A DNA stretch of 64,000 bases from Caldilineaceae bacterium. GTDB lineage: Bacteria > Chloroflexota > Anaerolineae > Caldilineales > Caldilineaceae. Positions 27,278 to 36,447 of this stretch are shown in pieces. The stretch covers positions 1 through 64,000 of the forward strand of contig JAPOVP010000096.1 in assembly GCA_026708085.1 (NCBI GenBank), written 5' to 3'. A program made the position numbers and the translations under genes. Position 1 is the stretch's first letter; each line of letters opens with the position of its first letter. The notes beneath the pieces were generated by a model. It was not told the DNA's origin and searched no databases. It saw nothing but the letters and a program-made list of their open reading frames with translations.

Positions 27278-28819
27278 ATGGCAACCTATAGTCCTTCACT
27301 GGAAGAGGTACGGAAGTTCGCGGCATCCGGCAATACGATCCCGGTATTCCGGGAGCTGCCAGCCGACTTGGAGACACCTGTCTCTGTTTACCTGAAATTG
27401 CGGAACGGCGGCCCTTCATTTCTGCTGGAATCGGTGGAGAAAGGGGAGCAAGTTGGCCGGTACAGCTTCCTCGGCGTCCGCCCGCCGTTGACACTGTGCG
27501 CACAAGGGGACCAACTGGTTATCGGCGGGGCCGATGGCGCCGAACTGGAACGTCGGCAAGGCGACCCCTTCGAGGCCGTGCGCAGTCTTCTGGCAGAACG
27601 CTGCCCGGTGGAGGTCCCAGGACTGCCTCGCTTTTCGGGAGGCGCAGTCGGCTATTTTGGTTACGACACCGTGCGTTTCGTCGAGCGTCTGCCTACCACA
27701 GCGGAGAGGAAACTGGCCATCCCGGACATGTTGTTGCTCTTCAGCGACAACCTCGTTGTCTTCGACCATGTGCAGCACAAATTGCTGGTCATCGCCAACA
27801 TGCAGACACCAGGTCAGGACCTGACAACCGACGAGCAGATTGAAGCGGCCTACGCCGATGCAGTTGCTCGCATCGATGAGATTGTCAGCGACGTGCGCCA
27901 ACCTCTAACTCCGCCGGTGAATTCCCCTGCTAAGGGTGATGCCGAGTGGCGCAGCAACTTTGCCAAAGAAGAGTACGAAGATATCGTGCGCGCGGCAAAG
28001 GAGTATATCGCTGCCGGCGACATTTTCCAGGTCGTACCCAGTCAGCGCCTCAGCCGCTCGACGGACGCGGAGCCGTTTGCGATTTACCGCGCCCTGCGCA
28101 TGTTGAACCCGTCGCCCTATATGTACTTCCTGGAATTCAACGGCGTAGCCGGCTTGGAAGAGGATTCCGGACCCGAAGAACCGTTGTGGATTATCGGGTC
28201 CAGCCCGGAAATGCACGTCAGGCTCGAAGACGGTCGCGCCTTCTTACACCCGATTGCGGGAACGCGCTGGCGGGGCGAAAGCGCTGCCGAAGACGACGCC
28301 CTGGCGGAAGGGCTGCTGAACGATCCCAAGGAGCGGGCCGAGCACGTAATGCTGGTCGATCTGGGGCGCAACGATCTGGGGCGCGTATGCGAGTATGGCA
28401 CTGTCAGTGTACCAGAAATGATGGTCATTGAACGCTACAGTCATGTCATGCACATCGTCAGCGATGTCCAAGGGGAACTGGCCGCAGGCCACGACGCCAT
28501 CAGTTTGCTAAAGGCAACCTTTCCTGCGGGCACGGTCAGCGGGGCCCCGAAGGTGCGGGCGATGGAAATCATCGAAGAGTTGGAAGGACTGCGGCGCGGA
28601 CTCTATGCGGGCGCCGTCGGCTACATCGACTACGACGGCACGATGGACACCTGCATCGCCATTCGCACGATCGTGATGCAGGGAAAGACCTGCTACCTGC
28701 AAGCGGGCGGCGGCGTTGTCGCAGACAGCGACCCCACCTATGAGTGGGAAGAGACGCTCAACAAAGCCAAGGCACTCTCCGCCGCGGTTCAGCGGGCCGA
28801 AGAGGGTTTAGACGTTTAA
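27278..28819 (+). CDS. trpE: Anthranilate synthase component I
   Basis: A 513-residue chorismate-utilising enzyme that makes anthranilate from chorismate with ammonia from TrpG. The N-terminal Trp-binding segment LLESVEKGEQVGRYSFLG is present, so feedback inhibition by tryptophan is likely. The catalytic half has DIFQVVPSQR, HPIAGTRWRG, HVMLVDLGRNDLGRV and the ATFPAGTVSGAPK signature. The frame is open upstream into the T-box terminator, but the ATG at 27278 after GGAGAGGG is the right start. First gene of the T-box-controlled operon. Confidence 0.97.
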   Translation: MATYSPSLEEVRKFAASGNTIPVFRELPADLETPVSVYLKLRNGGPSFLLESVEKGEQVGRYSFLGVRPPLTLCAQGDQLVIGGADGAELERRQGDPFEAVRSLLAERCPVEVPGLPRFSGGAVGYFGYDTVRFVERLPTTAERKLAIPDMLLLFSDNLVVFDHVQHKLLVIANMQTPGQDLTTDEQIEAAYADAVARIDEIVSDVRQPLTPPVNSPAKGDAEWRSNFAKEEYEDIVRAAKEYIAAGDIFQVVPSQRLSRSTDAEPFAIYRALRMLNPSPYMYFLEFNGVAGLEEDSGPEEPLWIIGSSPEMHVRLEDGRAFLHPIAGTRWRGESAAEDDALAEGLLNDPKERAEHVMLVDLGRNDLGRVCEYGTVSVPEMMVIERYSHVMHIVSDVQGELAAGHDAISLLKATFPAGTVSGAPKVRAMEIIEELEGLRRGLYAGAVGYIDYDGTMDTCIAIRTIVMQGKTCYLQAGGGVVADSDPTYEWEETLNKAKALSAAVQRAEEGLDV

Positions 28820-28875
28820 CACTGCGTTGAGGCCCATTTTCTTTAGACAGTCACACATAAATCCGGGAGGGGAAA

Positions 28876-29931
28876 ATGACACAAAAGAAGCGGATTCTCA
28901 CCGGCGACCGTCCAACGGGCAAACTACACGTGGGACACTATGTAGGCAGCTTACAACACCGGCTGGCTTTCCAGGAGGAGTATGAATGCTTTTTCATCAT
29001 CGCTGATCTCCACATGCTGACTACAAAGCCATCTAAAGAGGACATTGCGCAGATCGGGGAAAACGCTCGCGAGATCGTTCTTGATCACCTCGCCATTGGC
29101 ATCGACCCGACCAAGACATCGTTCTATCTGCAATCGGCCGTACATGAAATCTACGAGATGCACCTAATTCTCAGTGGCATGGTAACGGTTGAGCGCTTAC
29201 AGCAACTGCCCACGATTAAAGATATGGCGGCGGCGGCCGAAATGGAGCAGATGCCATACAACCTGCTCGGGTACCCTGTGCTGCAGGCAGCCGACATTCT
29301 GATGCCGCGTGCGCATATGGTGCCTGTGGGCAAGGATAACGAATCCCACATTGAGATCAGCCGGCAGATTGCGCGACGTTTCAACAACGCTTACTCCGAA
29401 GTATTTCCATTGCCGGACGCATATATCGTTGGCGGCACGCTTGTAGGCACCGACGGACAGGCCAAGATGAGCAAGAGCCTGGGCAATGCAATCCTGCTCA
29501 GCGACGACTCGGCCACGGTCAGGAAAGGGGTGATGAGCATGTATACGGACCCCAATCGCATTCGCGCCGATATTCCCGGCAATGTCGAAGGCAACCCGGT
29601 CTTCAGTTATCATGACACCTTCAATCCCAACAAGGAGGAGGTGGAGGATCTGAAAAGCCGGTACCGAGAGGGCGCAGTCGGTGATGTGGAGGTGAAGACG
29701 AAGCTGTACAACGCCCTGGAAAATTTCCTCAAACCGATCCGTGAACGGCGAGCTTACTACGCCGATCAGACCGGCTTCACCGACCAGCTAATCTACGAAG
29801 GCACGCAGCGGGCCCAGGCAGAGGCCCGACAGACGCTCATGGAAATGAAGAAGGCGATGGGATTGACGGGAGTGTGGAATCGCATCCGCCGCTCGAATGA
29901 GCGCCGCCAAAAGAGGCTCGCAAAAGCTTAG
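28876..29931 (+). CDS. trpS: Tryptophan-tRNA ligase
   Basis: A 351-residue class I aminoacyl-tRNA synthetase charging tRNA-Trp. The HIGH-type motif is HVGH at residues 18-21 and KMSKS is at 197-201. The length fits bacterial TrpRS. It stands between trpE and trpG, so the enzyme that sets tRNA-Trp charging is under the same tRNA-Trp-sensing T-box as the biosynthetic genes, giving a closed feedback loop. GAGGGGAAA precedes the ATG. Confidence 0.97.
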   Translation: MTQKKRILTGDRPTGKLHVGHYVGSLQHRLAFQEEYECFFIIADLHMLTTKPSKEDIAQIGENAREIVLDHLAIGIDPTKTSFYLQSAVHEIYEMHLILSGMVTVERLQQLPTIKDMAAAAEMEQMPYNLLGYPVLQAADILMPRAHMVPVGKDNESHIEISRQIARRFNNAYSEVFPLPDAYIVGGTLVGTDGQAKMSKSLGNAILLSDDSATVRKGVMSMYTDPNRIRADIPGNVEGNPVFSYHDTFNPNKEEVEDLKSRYREGAVGDVEVKTKLYNALENFLKPIRERRAYYADQTGFTDQLIYEGTQRAQAEARQTLMEMKKAMGLTGVWNRIRRSNERRQKRLAKA

Positions 29932-29960
29932 GCTGGGAAACAGGAGAAAGGAGCGGGGCA

Positions 29961-30557
29961 ATGATCGCCGTCATCGACAATTACGATAGCTTCACGTACA
30001 ATCTGGTACAGTTTCTGGGCGAGATCGTTAATGAGACTCCTCTGTCCGGTGGGGAGGAGGCCAACCGCATCCAGGTATGGCGCAACGATGCCATTTGTAT
30101 CGAGGAACTGCTCGAGAAACGGCCGAACCACATCATAATAAGCCCAGGCCCGGGGACACCACAGCAGGACAGCGGCGTCAGCAACGATGTAATTCGTCAC
30201 TTGGGCGATCGTACGCCCATCCTGGGTGTCTGTCTGGGCCAACAGTGCATCGGTCACGTTCATGGCGGCAGGGTTGAGCGGGCTCCGCGATTGATGCATG
30301 GCAAAGTCAGCCCTATTCATCACAAGGGAACAACTCTCTTTGAAGGGATTCCCAGCCCATTTACTGCCACCCGATACCATAGTCTGATTGTGGAGGAACC
30401 GCTCCCTTCAGAACTGGAATCCACAGCCCACACAGTTGAGGGCGAGCTGATGGGCGTGCAGCACAGGTCCAAGCCCATCTTTGGCGTACAGTTTCATCCT
30501 GAGAGTATTCTGACTGAGTACGGGCACGATCTCTTGCGAAACTTCCTTAATGTATGA
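29961..30557 (+). CDS. trpG: Anthranilate synthase component II (glutamine amidotransferase)
   Basis: A 198-residue class I glutamine amidotransferase that supplies ammonia to TrpE. The triad Cys91 (GVCLGQQ), His179 and Glu181 (HPES) is intact, and the oxyanion segment SPGPGTP is present. A dual role with PabB in folate synthesis is possible, but no pabB lies in the window. Its stop codon overlaps the next gene's start (ATGA), so the two are translationally coupled. Confidence 0.95.
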   Translation: MIAVIDNYDSFTYNLVQFLGEIVNETPLSGGEEANRIQVWRNDAICIEELLEKRPNHIIISPGPGTPQQDSGVSNDVIRHLGDRTPILGVCLGQQCIGHVHGGRVERAPRLMHGKVSPIHHKGTTLFEGIPSPFTATRYHSLIVEEPLPSELESTAHTVEGELMGVQHRSKPIFGVQFHPESILTEYGHDLLRNFLNV

Positions 30558-31621
30558 GCGGCGCAGCTGGAATGGGTACATGGACGCAGGCCGTTCACGG
30601 CTACTTAACCGGCGCCGCCTCCAGCCGCTTTCGCAATCAGAAAGTGGTCATCACGGATCATTGGCAAGGGCGAGACAATCTGCTCTGGCGAATTCACTGC
30701 GAAGACGGCAGTGATGCCGTCTTGAAGATGTTTACGGACGCCGGTCAGGCGCGCAGCCGGCGGCAGTTCAGCGGCCAAGAGCAGTTTGCACGTGCAGGTC
30801 TGGCTCCGGAGCCGCTTTGGTATGATCGCTATCCGCACGGACTGCCGCGTCAGATCCTGGTCTACCGCTGGGCAGACGGTGTGTCGCTGGCGCCGTCAGA
30901 CCGCCTCCATCGCATCGCTCATGCCGATGCAGTGGCCCGGGTCCACTGTGCCAGCAGGGACGAAATTCAGCGATTCAGCCCACACCCTTTCAATCTGCTA
31001 ACGTTCTGGCAGATTTGGCAGGCGGGGGAGGCCCCGCTGCGCGAGTGGACAACTGCCGCACCGGCGCCTTTGTTGACCGAGCATCTCTCGTCGCTTTGGG
31101 CAGCTGCGCACCGGCTGATGGACACGGTGCTGCCTCTACTTGGGGAGACGCCCCCGTCACCGATCCACGGTGACCTGAGGGCAGAAAACGCTCTGTTTCA
31201 AAGAGGCGGGGCCATTCTGGTGGACTGGGAATTCTTCGGATTGGGCGACCCGGCCCAGGAAATCGGCCGCTTTCTCTTTTTCGGGGGAGACGATTGGACA
31301 GATGAAAGCCATGACGACTGGCGGGACCTGTATTACTGTAGCAATACCGATCCCAGTTTGCCGGATAGAGTCGACATATACTTGCGGCTGTTCAGTTCTC
31401 AGGCAGTGACCTATTTGCTGGAAGGCATTCGACAAAAGGCTGTACCGCCAGTTTCCGCTTCGGTTCCAGATGCAGAGAGTTCCCAGTACCAGTCCTTTCT
31501 CATCAGCGCCTTAACGGCTGCCCTGCGCCGCTCGCTGACACAATGGGGCCTGTCCCCTATAGACAATGGCGAAAGCGACTTTCTGGCAGAAGAAATCGGC
31601 TACTTGACGAGCGATCGGTAG
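30554..31621 (+). CDS. Aminoglycoside phosphotransferase-family kinase
   Basis: A 355-residue kinase-fold protein of the APH/choline kinase superfamily. It has the catalytic loop IHGDLRAENALF and the metal-binding DWEFFGLGDP, but the N-terminal lysine and glycine loop are divergent. Members phosphorylate small hydroxyl compounds. Nothing suggests antibiotic resistance here. It begins inside the last codons of trpG with a 4-base overlap, which ties its expression to the trp operon. A link to tryptophan metabolism is not evident from the sequence. Confidence 0.75.
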   Translation: MSGAAGMGTWTQAVHGYLTGAASSRFRNQKVVITDHWQGRDNLLWRIHCEDGSDAVLKMFTDAGQARSRRQFSGQEQFARAGLAPEPLWYDRYPHGLPRQILVYRWADGVSLAPSDRLHRIAHADAVARVHCASRDEIQRFSPHPFNLLTFWQIWQAGEAPLREWTTAAPAPLLTEHLSSLWAAAHRLMDTVLPLLGETPPSPIHGDLRAENALFQRGGAILVDWEFFGLGDPAQEIGRFLFFGGDDWTDESHDDWRDLYYCSNTDPSLPDRVDIYLRLFSSQAVTYLLEGIRQKAVPPVSASVPDAESSQYQSFLISALTAALRRSLTQWGLSPIDNGESDFLAEEIGYLTSDR

Positions 31622-31715
31622 CCGGCAAAGTAAACCTCCGCGAATCCCGCCAAACGGTCTGTAGCGATTTGCTGAGGTAGTTTAGTAGCCGTTCGAATTG
31701 ACAGGAGAAATACTC

Positions 31716-32765
31716 ATGGCGTCACCTATACATAAAGCACTGGAATCCATTTTCGCCGGGCAAGATCTGGATGCCGACGCAGCCGACGCTGCGATGACAC
31801 AGATCATGAGCGGTCAGGCGACCGATACGCAGATCGGCGCGTTTCTCTCGGCGCTGCGAATGAAGGGAGAGCGCGTGCCCGAAATCACAGGCTGCGCGCG
31901 GGCGATGAAGCGTGTTGCCGTGCCGGTACGGCCCGCCCTTAACGGACAGCGCCTCCTTGACACCTGCGGAACGGGCGGTGATCAGACCGGCACATTCAAC
32001 ATAAGTACTACCGTTGCTTTCGTCGTCGCGGGGGCCGGCGAAAAAGTGGCAAAGCACGGCAATCGGTCCGCGAGTAGTCAGTGCGGCAGCGCTGATGTGC
32101 TCGAAGAGTTGGGCGTCCGATTGGACCTGGGCCCTGAGCAGGTCGCCGAGTGCATCGAGGACGTTGGTATCGGCTTTCTGTTCGCACCGCTGTACCACCC
32201 AGCAATGAAGTACGCCATCGGCCCGCGCAGGGAACTGGCGACGCGCACTATTTTTAACATCCTCGGTCCGCTGACAAATCCAGCCAATGCCACCCACCAG
32301 GTGATCGGCGTACCCAGCATTGATTTAACACATCAGATGGCGGAGGTTCTGGGACAAATGGGAAGCACTGCCGCATTTGTCGTACACGGAACCACCAGTG
32401 ATGGGGGAGGCGTGGACGAGCTCACAACCACCGGAGTCAATCGAGTCAGCCACCTGCTGAACGGCGAAGTCTGGGAAAGTGAGTTGTCGGCGACAGATCT
32501 TGGTCTTGCACATGCGTCGCTCGACGACCTGGTTGGGGGCGACGCCGGCACAAACGCCGCTATCACCCGGGGCATCCTCAGTGGTGAACTGCACGGCCCC
32601 AAGCGGGATGTGGTACTATTGAACGCGGCGGCGGCCTTGGCAACCGAGAATGGTGAATGGAGGGCGGGGCTGACCGCGGCAGCAGAATCGATCGACAGCG
32701 GCGCAGCACAGGAATCGCTAACCAGGTTTATCGAGAAGACGCAGAGCTTCAGCGGAAACCAATAG
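31716..32765 (+). CDS. trpD: Anthranilate phosphoribosyltransferase
   Basis: A 349-residue enzyme joining anthranilate to PRPP. The PRPP/Mg-binding glycine loop is CGTGGDQTGTFNIST, followed by the conserved KHGNRSASSQCGSADVLEELG region and the Arg-rich GPRRELATRTIFNILGPLTNP. The frame opens at a TTG 18 bases earlier, but the ATG at 31716 after ACAGGAGA is the clear start. Four bases separate it from trpC. Confidence 0.97.
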   Translation: MASPIHKALESIFAGQDLDADAADAAMTQIMSGQATDTQIGAFLSALRMKGERVPEITGCARAMKRVAVPVRPALNGQRLLDTCGTGGDQTGTFNISTTVAFVVAGAGEKVAKHGNRSASSQCGSADVLEELGVRLDLGPEQVAECIEDVGIGFLFAPLYHPAMKYAIGPRRELATRTIFNILGPLTNPANATHQVIGVPSIDLTHQMAEVLGQMGSTAAFVVHGTTSDGGGVDELTTTGVNRVSHLLNGEVWESELSATDLGLAHASLDDLVGGDAGTNAAITRGILSGELHGPKRDVVLLNAAAALATENGEWRAGLTAAAESIDSGAAQESLTRFIEKTQSFSGNQ

Positions 32766-32769
32766 GGAA

Positions 32770-33618
32770 ATGGCAAGATTTTCTCAGTTGGAAATCAGCA
32801 AACACAAGGGGCAAGTCCTCGACAGGATCATGGCTTGGAAGCGGCAGGAGGTGGCTCGACAGATAGAGGACGTGCCGCTGGCTGATCTCAAAGCCTTGAC
32901 GTCGCTGGCCGAGCCGCCTCTGGATTTCGCAGCCGCACTCACCGCAGAGGATGGTGCCAGCCTCATCGCCGAGGTCAAGCGTGCAAGCCCCTCGAAGGGG
33001 TTGATTGCCCAGGACTGGTCTCCCACCGCCATTGCTGAGACATACGCCACCGGTGGCGCGGCAGCGATTTCCTGCCTGACCGACGCACGCTTTTTCCAGG
33101 GCAAACTCGCTTACCTGGCGGAAATCGTCGAACATCTGCGCGCCAGGAACCTGGCCACGCCGCTGCTGCGCAAGGAGTTCATCTATCATCCATATCAGGT
33201 GTACGAGGCTCGCGCGGCCGGCGCCGATGCTCTGCTGCTAATCGTTGGAGTGTTGGGGGACGCCGACTTGCGGAAGTTGATCGACTTGACGAACAGATTG
33301 GGGATGGCCGCGCTGGTGGAAGTCCATGACGAGGAGGAGGTAGCACGCGCGTTGGCGGCGGAGGCCCGGATCATCGGCGTCAATAACCGTAACCTTAAGA
33401 CGTTCGACGTGGATATTGAAACTACAGCCCGGTTGAGGGAACTGATTCCTGCCGATGTTATCCTGGTCGGTGAAAGTGGAATCCGCAATGCGGTCGATGT
33501 GAAGCGCATGGCCGAGATGGGCTGCGACGCCATTCTCGTGGGCGAGAGCTTCTGCAAATTGCCCCAGGCAAAGCGGGACGCGCTTGTGCGCGAATTTGTG
33601 CTCGCGGGCCGGCACTGA
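32770..33618 (+). CDS. trpC: Indole-3-glycerol phosphate synthase
   Basis: A 282-residue (beta-alpha)8 barrel enzyme closing the indole ring. Hallmarks are AEVKRASPSKG, LRKEFIYHPYQVYEARAAGADALLLI (general acid Lys), LVEVHDEEE, IGVNNRNLKTF and VGESGI. It is monofunctional; trpF is a separate gene 835 bases downstream. Length is slightly longer than average because of an N-terminal extension. Confidence 0.97.
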   Translation: MARFSQLEISKHKGQVLDRIMAWKRQEVARQIEDVPLADLKALTSLAEPPLDFAAALTAEDGASLIAEVKRASPSKGLIAQDWSPTAIAETYATGGAAAISCLTDARFFQGKLAYLAEIVEHLRARNLATPLLRKEFIYHPYQVYEARAAGADALLLIVGVLGDADLRKLIDLTNRLGMAALVEVHDEEEVARALAAEARIIGVNNRNLKTFDVDIETTARLRELIPADVILVGESGIRNAVDVKRMAEMGCDAILVGESFCKLPQAKRDALVREFVLAGRH

Positions 33619-33666
33619 GTTTGGAATCCTTGGGAACAGACCTCCCATGCCCGGATTGCATCCCTC

Positions 33667-34395
33667 ATGACCGGCACAGTTCTCAACGTGATCGCCGTCT
33701 TGATTGGCGGTTCAGTCGGAACGATTTTGGGACATCGGCTGCCGGCCAGAATTCAGGAGACGGTGTTGCTTGGCTTAGGGCTGATGGTATTGGTCATCGG
33801 CGTCATCATGGCCAGCGGAACGGACAACGTTCTGATTCCTCTTTTCAGTGTGCTGGCAGGAGGCGTCCTGGGCGAGCTGCTCCGCATCGACGACGGTCTG
33901 AACTGGCTGGGCAAGCAGGCAGAAGCGCGCTGGGCTGGACCATTGGGACGGGGCAAAGTCGCGGGCTGGAGCGTCACGAGGGCCTTTGTCACGTCCAGCC
34001 TGATATTTTGTGTGGGCCCGATGACAATTCTGGGCAGCATACAGGATGGACTACTAGGGGATTACGAACTGCTAGCGATCAAGAGCGCTTTGGACGGGTT
34101 TGCCGCCATCCCTTTTGCCGCCAGCCTGGGGCCAGGCGTTTTGCTCAGTGTCGGGACGGTCGCGCTGGTCCAGGGAGGGCTGTCGGCACTGGCGATGGGA
34201 GTCGGCAGCGGACTCGGAGAAATCAGCCGGGAGACGCCGTGGGTGGTCGAATTGACGGCCACCGGCGGAATCCTCATTCTTGGAATCGGGCTGACACTGC
34301 TGGAACTGAAAAAGATCAGGATCGCCAATCTTTTGCCCAGCATCGCCATCGCCCACTTGCTGGTATGGCTCCCAGGCATCACGTGGTTTGGCTAA
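33667..34395 (+). CDS. DUF554-family membrane protein
   Basis: A 242-residue protein with six or seven hydrophobic helices matching the DUF554 (YdfK-like) family: GTVLNVIAVLIGGSVGTILGHRLP at the start, GLGLMVLVIGVIMAS, and VTSSLIFCVGPMTILGSIQDGLLGDY in the centre. The function is unknown, though transport of a small solute is often suspected. It lies between trpC and trpF on the same strand with gaps of 48 and 58 bases, so it is likely cotranscribed with the trp genes. Confidence 0.82.
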   Translation: MTGTVLNVIAVLIGGSVGTILGHRLPARIQETVLLGLGLMVLVIGVIMASGTDNVLIPLFSVLAGGVLGELLRIDDGLNWLGKQAEARWAGPLGRGKVAGWSVTRAFVTSSLIFCVGPMTILGSIQDGLLGDYELLAIKSALDGFAAIPFAASLGPGVLLSVGTVALVQGGLSALAMGVGSGLGEISRETPWVVELTATGGILILGIGLTLLELKKIRIANLLPSIAIAHLLVWLPGITWFG

Positions 34396-34453
34396 TGACT
34401 GGGAATGTCAATTCCCACCGAAGGAGATTCTATTAGGTTGAGAATATGGAACG

Positions 34454-35170
34454 ATGACGCACGTAAAGATCTGCGGTATCACCAGCTTTGAAGACGGACT
34501 GTGTGCCGCCAGCGCCGGTGCGGACTTTTTGGGTTTCATCTTTTTCAAAAAGTCTCCCCGCTACATCGCGCCAGAGGCGGCGGGAGAAATAACTTCAAGG
34601 TTAACCGAAAACCCGACTGAAGCGAAAACGCGCCCGGCTAGTGGGGCCGAAGCCGGTCAAACACCCCGCTTTATAGGTGTATTCGTCAACGAATCATTGG
34701 AAGTGGTGGAGAAGACGATTCGTCGCGCCAATCTGGACTTTGCCCAGTTGCATGGAGAGGAGACCCCTGCCATGCTTGAGGCCCTCAGTGGACGCGGCTT
34801 CAAGGCGTTGCGCCCAACCAGCGCCGCCGAAGCCGAGATTGAGGCCGAATGGTACGCAGGGCTGGGTCCAAGTAGCGGTCCTCAACTCCTGGTCGATGCC
34901 TTCGACCCCAAAGAGTACGGCGGCACGGGAAAGAGAGCTGACTGGAAGGCTGCAGCCGGTTTGGGACGAATCTACCCTCGTCTCGTCTTGGCGGGCGGCC
35001 TGAACCCGAACAATGTCGTCGCGGCCGTGAAGGCTGTTCGGCCTTGGGCGGTTGATGTTAGCAGCGGCGTCGAGTTCGAACCCGGACGCAAAGACCCGGA
35101 CAAAGTGCGCGAATTCATATTTTCGGCCAAGGGCCGGGGACGGCTGGCACGGGAATTGAACGCCGAATGA
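34454..35170 (+). CDS. trpF: Phosphoribosylanthranilate isomerase
   Basis: A 238-residue barrel enzyme performing the Amadori rearrangement before TrpC. The catalytic Cys is in VKICGIT and the general acid Asp in LLVDAF. FAQLHGEE, GGTGKRADW, LAGGLNPNNV and VDVSSGVE are the other standard elements. About 20 extra residues are inserted near residue 60 (an Ala/Thr/Glu-rich stretch). aroC starts 11 bases downstream. Confidence 0.94.
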   Translation: MTHVKICGITSFEDGLCAASAGADFLGFIFFKKSPRYIAPEAAGEITSRLTENPTEAKTRPASGAEAGQTPRFIGVFVNESLEVVEKTIRRANLDFAQLHGEETPAMLEALSGRGFKALRPTSAAEAEIEAEWYAGLGPSSGPQLLVDAFDPKEYGGTGKRADWKAAAGLGRIYPRLVLAGGLNPNNVVAAVKAVRPWAVDVSSGVEFEPGRKDPDKVREFIFSAKGRGRLARELNAE

Positions 35171-35181
35171 GAGATTGAAGC

Positions 35182-36432
35182 ATGGAGATTTTGGGTGGGC
35201 CTCTGTTCGCCGTTGCGGGGGCGGGTGAATCGCACGGGCCGGGTGTAACGACAATCGTTTTCGGTTGCCCTGCCGGTCTTCGCATTCGCCGGGAGGAAGT
35301 TCAGCAGTACCTGGACCGGCGCCGCCCAGGCAGCAACCGCCACGGGACGCCCCGGCAAGAGGCCGACAGGGTTGTATTGCTCTCCGGGCTGTACGAAGAA
35401 GGCGAGGTCGACAGCTTGTTGTCGGGGCCTGCGGTTTCGATAGGCGGCGGAGCGGAATCTGCAACCGAGAGCTATGAGGTTGGCTACTCGACGGGTGAGC
35501 CGATCGCAGCGCTGGTACTCTCCACTTCTCAGCGGTCGCGTCACTATGATCAGTTCGCCGGGCCCAAGGGCGAAGTGCGGCCGGGACACACCGACCTTGT
35601 AAAGTATCACAAATCGAAGGGCTACGTGGACATCCGCGGCGGCGGTCGTTCCAGCTACCGGTCCACAATCTCGGATGTAATCGGTGGGGCCATCGCCCGT
35701 ATCTTTCTGAATAAGCAGTTCGGAACTGTGATTCTGTCCTCGATTTCACAGGTTGGACCGCTTCGAACTGATCTGAGCCTAGCGCAGCACTTTGCCAGCG
35801 TGGCGCAACAGCAGGGCTCGCAGACAGCCACACCAGGACAGGTCGCCGCGGTCGAGGACAAGCTGGACGAAGCCGAAATTCGCTCGCTGGATGCCGAATT
35901 TGCGCAAGAGGCGGGCGAACTGATCAAGCGCACCCGCATCGAGGGCGATTCGTTGGGCGCTGCAGTAGAGGTCGTGGCGGTCAACCCGCCGCCGCTGGTC
36001 GGCGAGCCTCTCTATCAGAGTCTCAAAGTGCGACTGATGGGGGCGCTGGGCGGTCTGAATGCCGTGCAGTCCTGTGAAGTTGGCGACGGGGTACAGGTAA
36101 TCGCCCGCAAGGGCAGCGAGAACAACGACCCAATCCGCCGCAGCGGTTACCAGGCCAACAGTCACGGCGGACTCATTGGTGGCATGACGACCGGTTCGCC
36201 GTTGGTCTGCCGGGTCGGATTCAAGCCCACGTCAACGATTCTCAAGACACAGCATTCGGTTCGAAAGAATCTGGAGGAGATCGACTTTGCATTGGAAAGG
36301 GGACGCCACGACCCCTGCGTGGGCGTGCGCGCCGGCGTAACGCTGGAATCCCGATTGGCTATTGAGCTGATGAACGCCGTCTTGATGCACCAGTCCGGCC
36401 GCGTGGACCCGCAAAACTTCAATCTGTTCTGA
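35182..36432 (+). CDS. aroC: Chorismate synthase
   Basis: A 416-residue FMN-dependent chorismate synthase, final step of the shikimate pathway. The two conserved His residues are present in GESHGPG and RPGHTD, and the C-terminal GRHDPCVGVRAGV segment is intact. The signature usually read as GGRSSARET is here GGRSSYRST, and the protein is about 50 residues longer than typical, with insertions in the middle. It is flanked by trpF (11-base gap) and aroKB (15-base gap). Function is nearly certain from the context and from the otherwise complete active site. Confidence 0.92.
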   Translation: MEILGGPLFAVAGAGESHGPGVTTIVFGCPAGLRIRREEVQQYLDRRRPGSNRHGTPRQEADRVVLLSGLYEEGEVDSLLSGPAVSIGGGAESATESYEVGYSTGEPIAALVLSTSQRSRHYDQFAGPKGEVRPGHTDLVKYHKSKGYVDIRGGGRSSYRSTISDVIGGAIARIFLNKQFGTVILSSISQVGPLRTDLSLAQHFASVAQQQGSQTATPGQVAAVEDKLDEAEIRSLDAEFAQEAGELIKRTRIEGDSLGAAVEVVAVNPPPLVGEPLYQSLKVRLMGALGGLNAVQSCEVGDGVQVIARKGSENNDPIRRSGYQANSHGGLIGGMTTGSPLVCRVGFKPTSTILKTQHSVRKNLEEIDFALERGRHDPCVGVRAGVTLESRLAIELMNAVLMHQSGRVDPQNFNLF

Positions 36433-36447
36433 TTCGGAGTCAATAGA

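Noticed and set aside
30554-31621. Antibiotic resistance gene call for the APH-family protein
   Set aside because: The family is broad, the N-terminal lobe is divergent, and the gene is coupled to trpG; no evidence points to aminoglycosides.
33621-34436. A 271-codon plus-strand frame across the DUF554 gene
   Set aside because: Composition is Arg/Gly-rich without hydrophobic helices or motifs, while the other frame is a clear membrane protein.
34694-35833. A 379-codon minus-strand frame opposite trpF and aroC
   Set aside because: It is a shadow of two well-supported genes, rich in Arg and Pro, with no recognisable domain.
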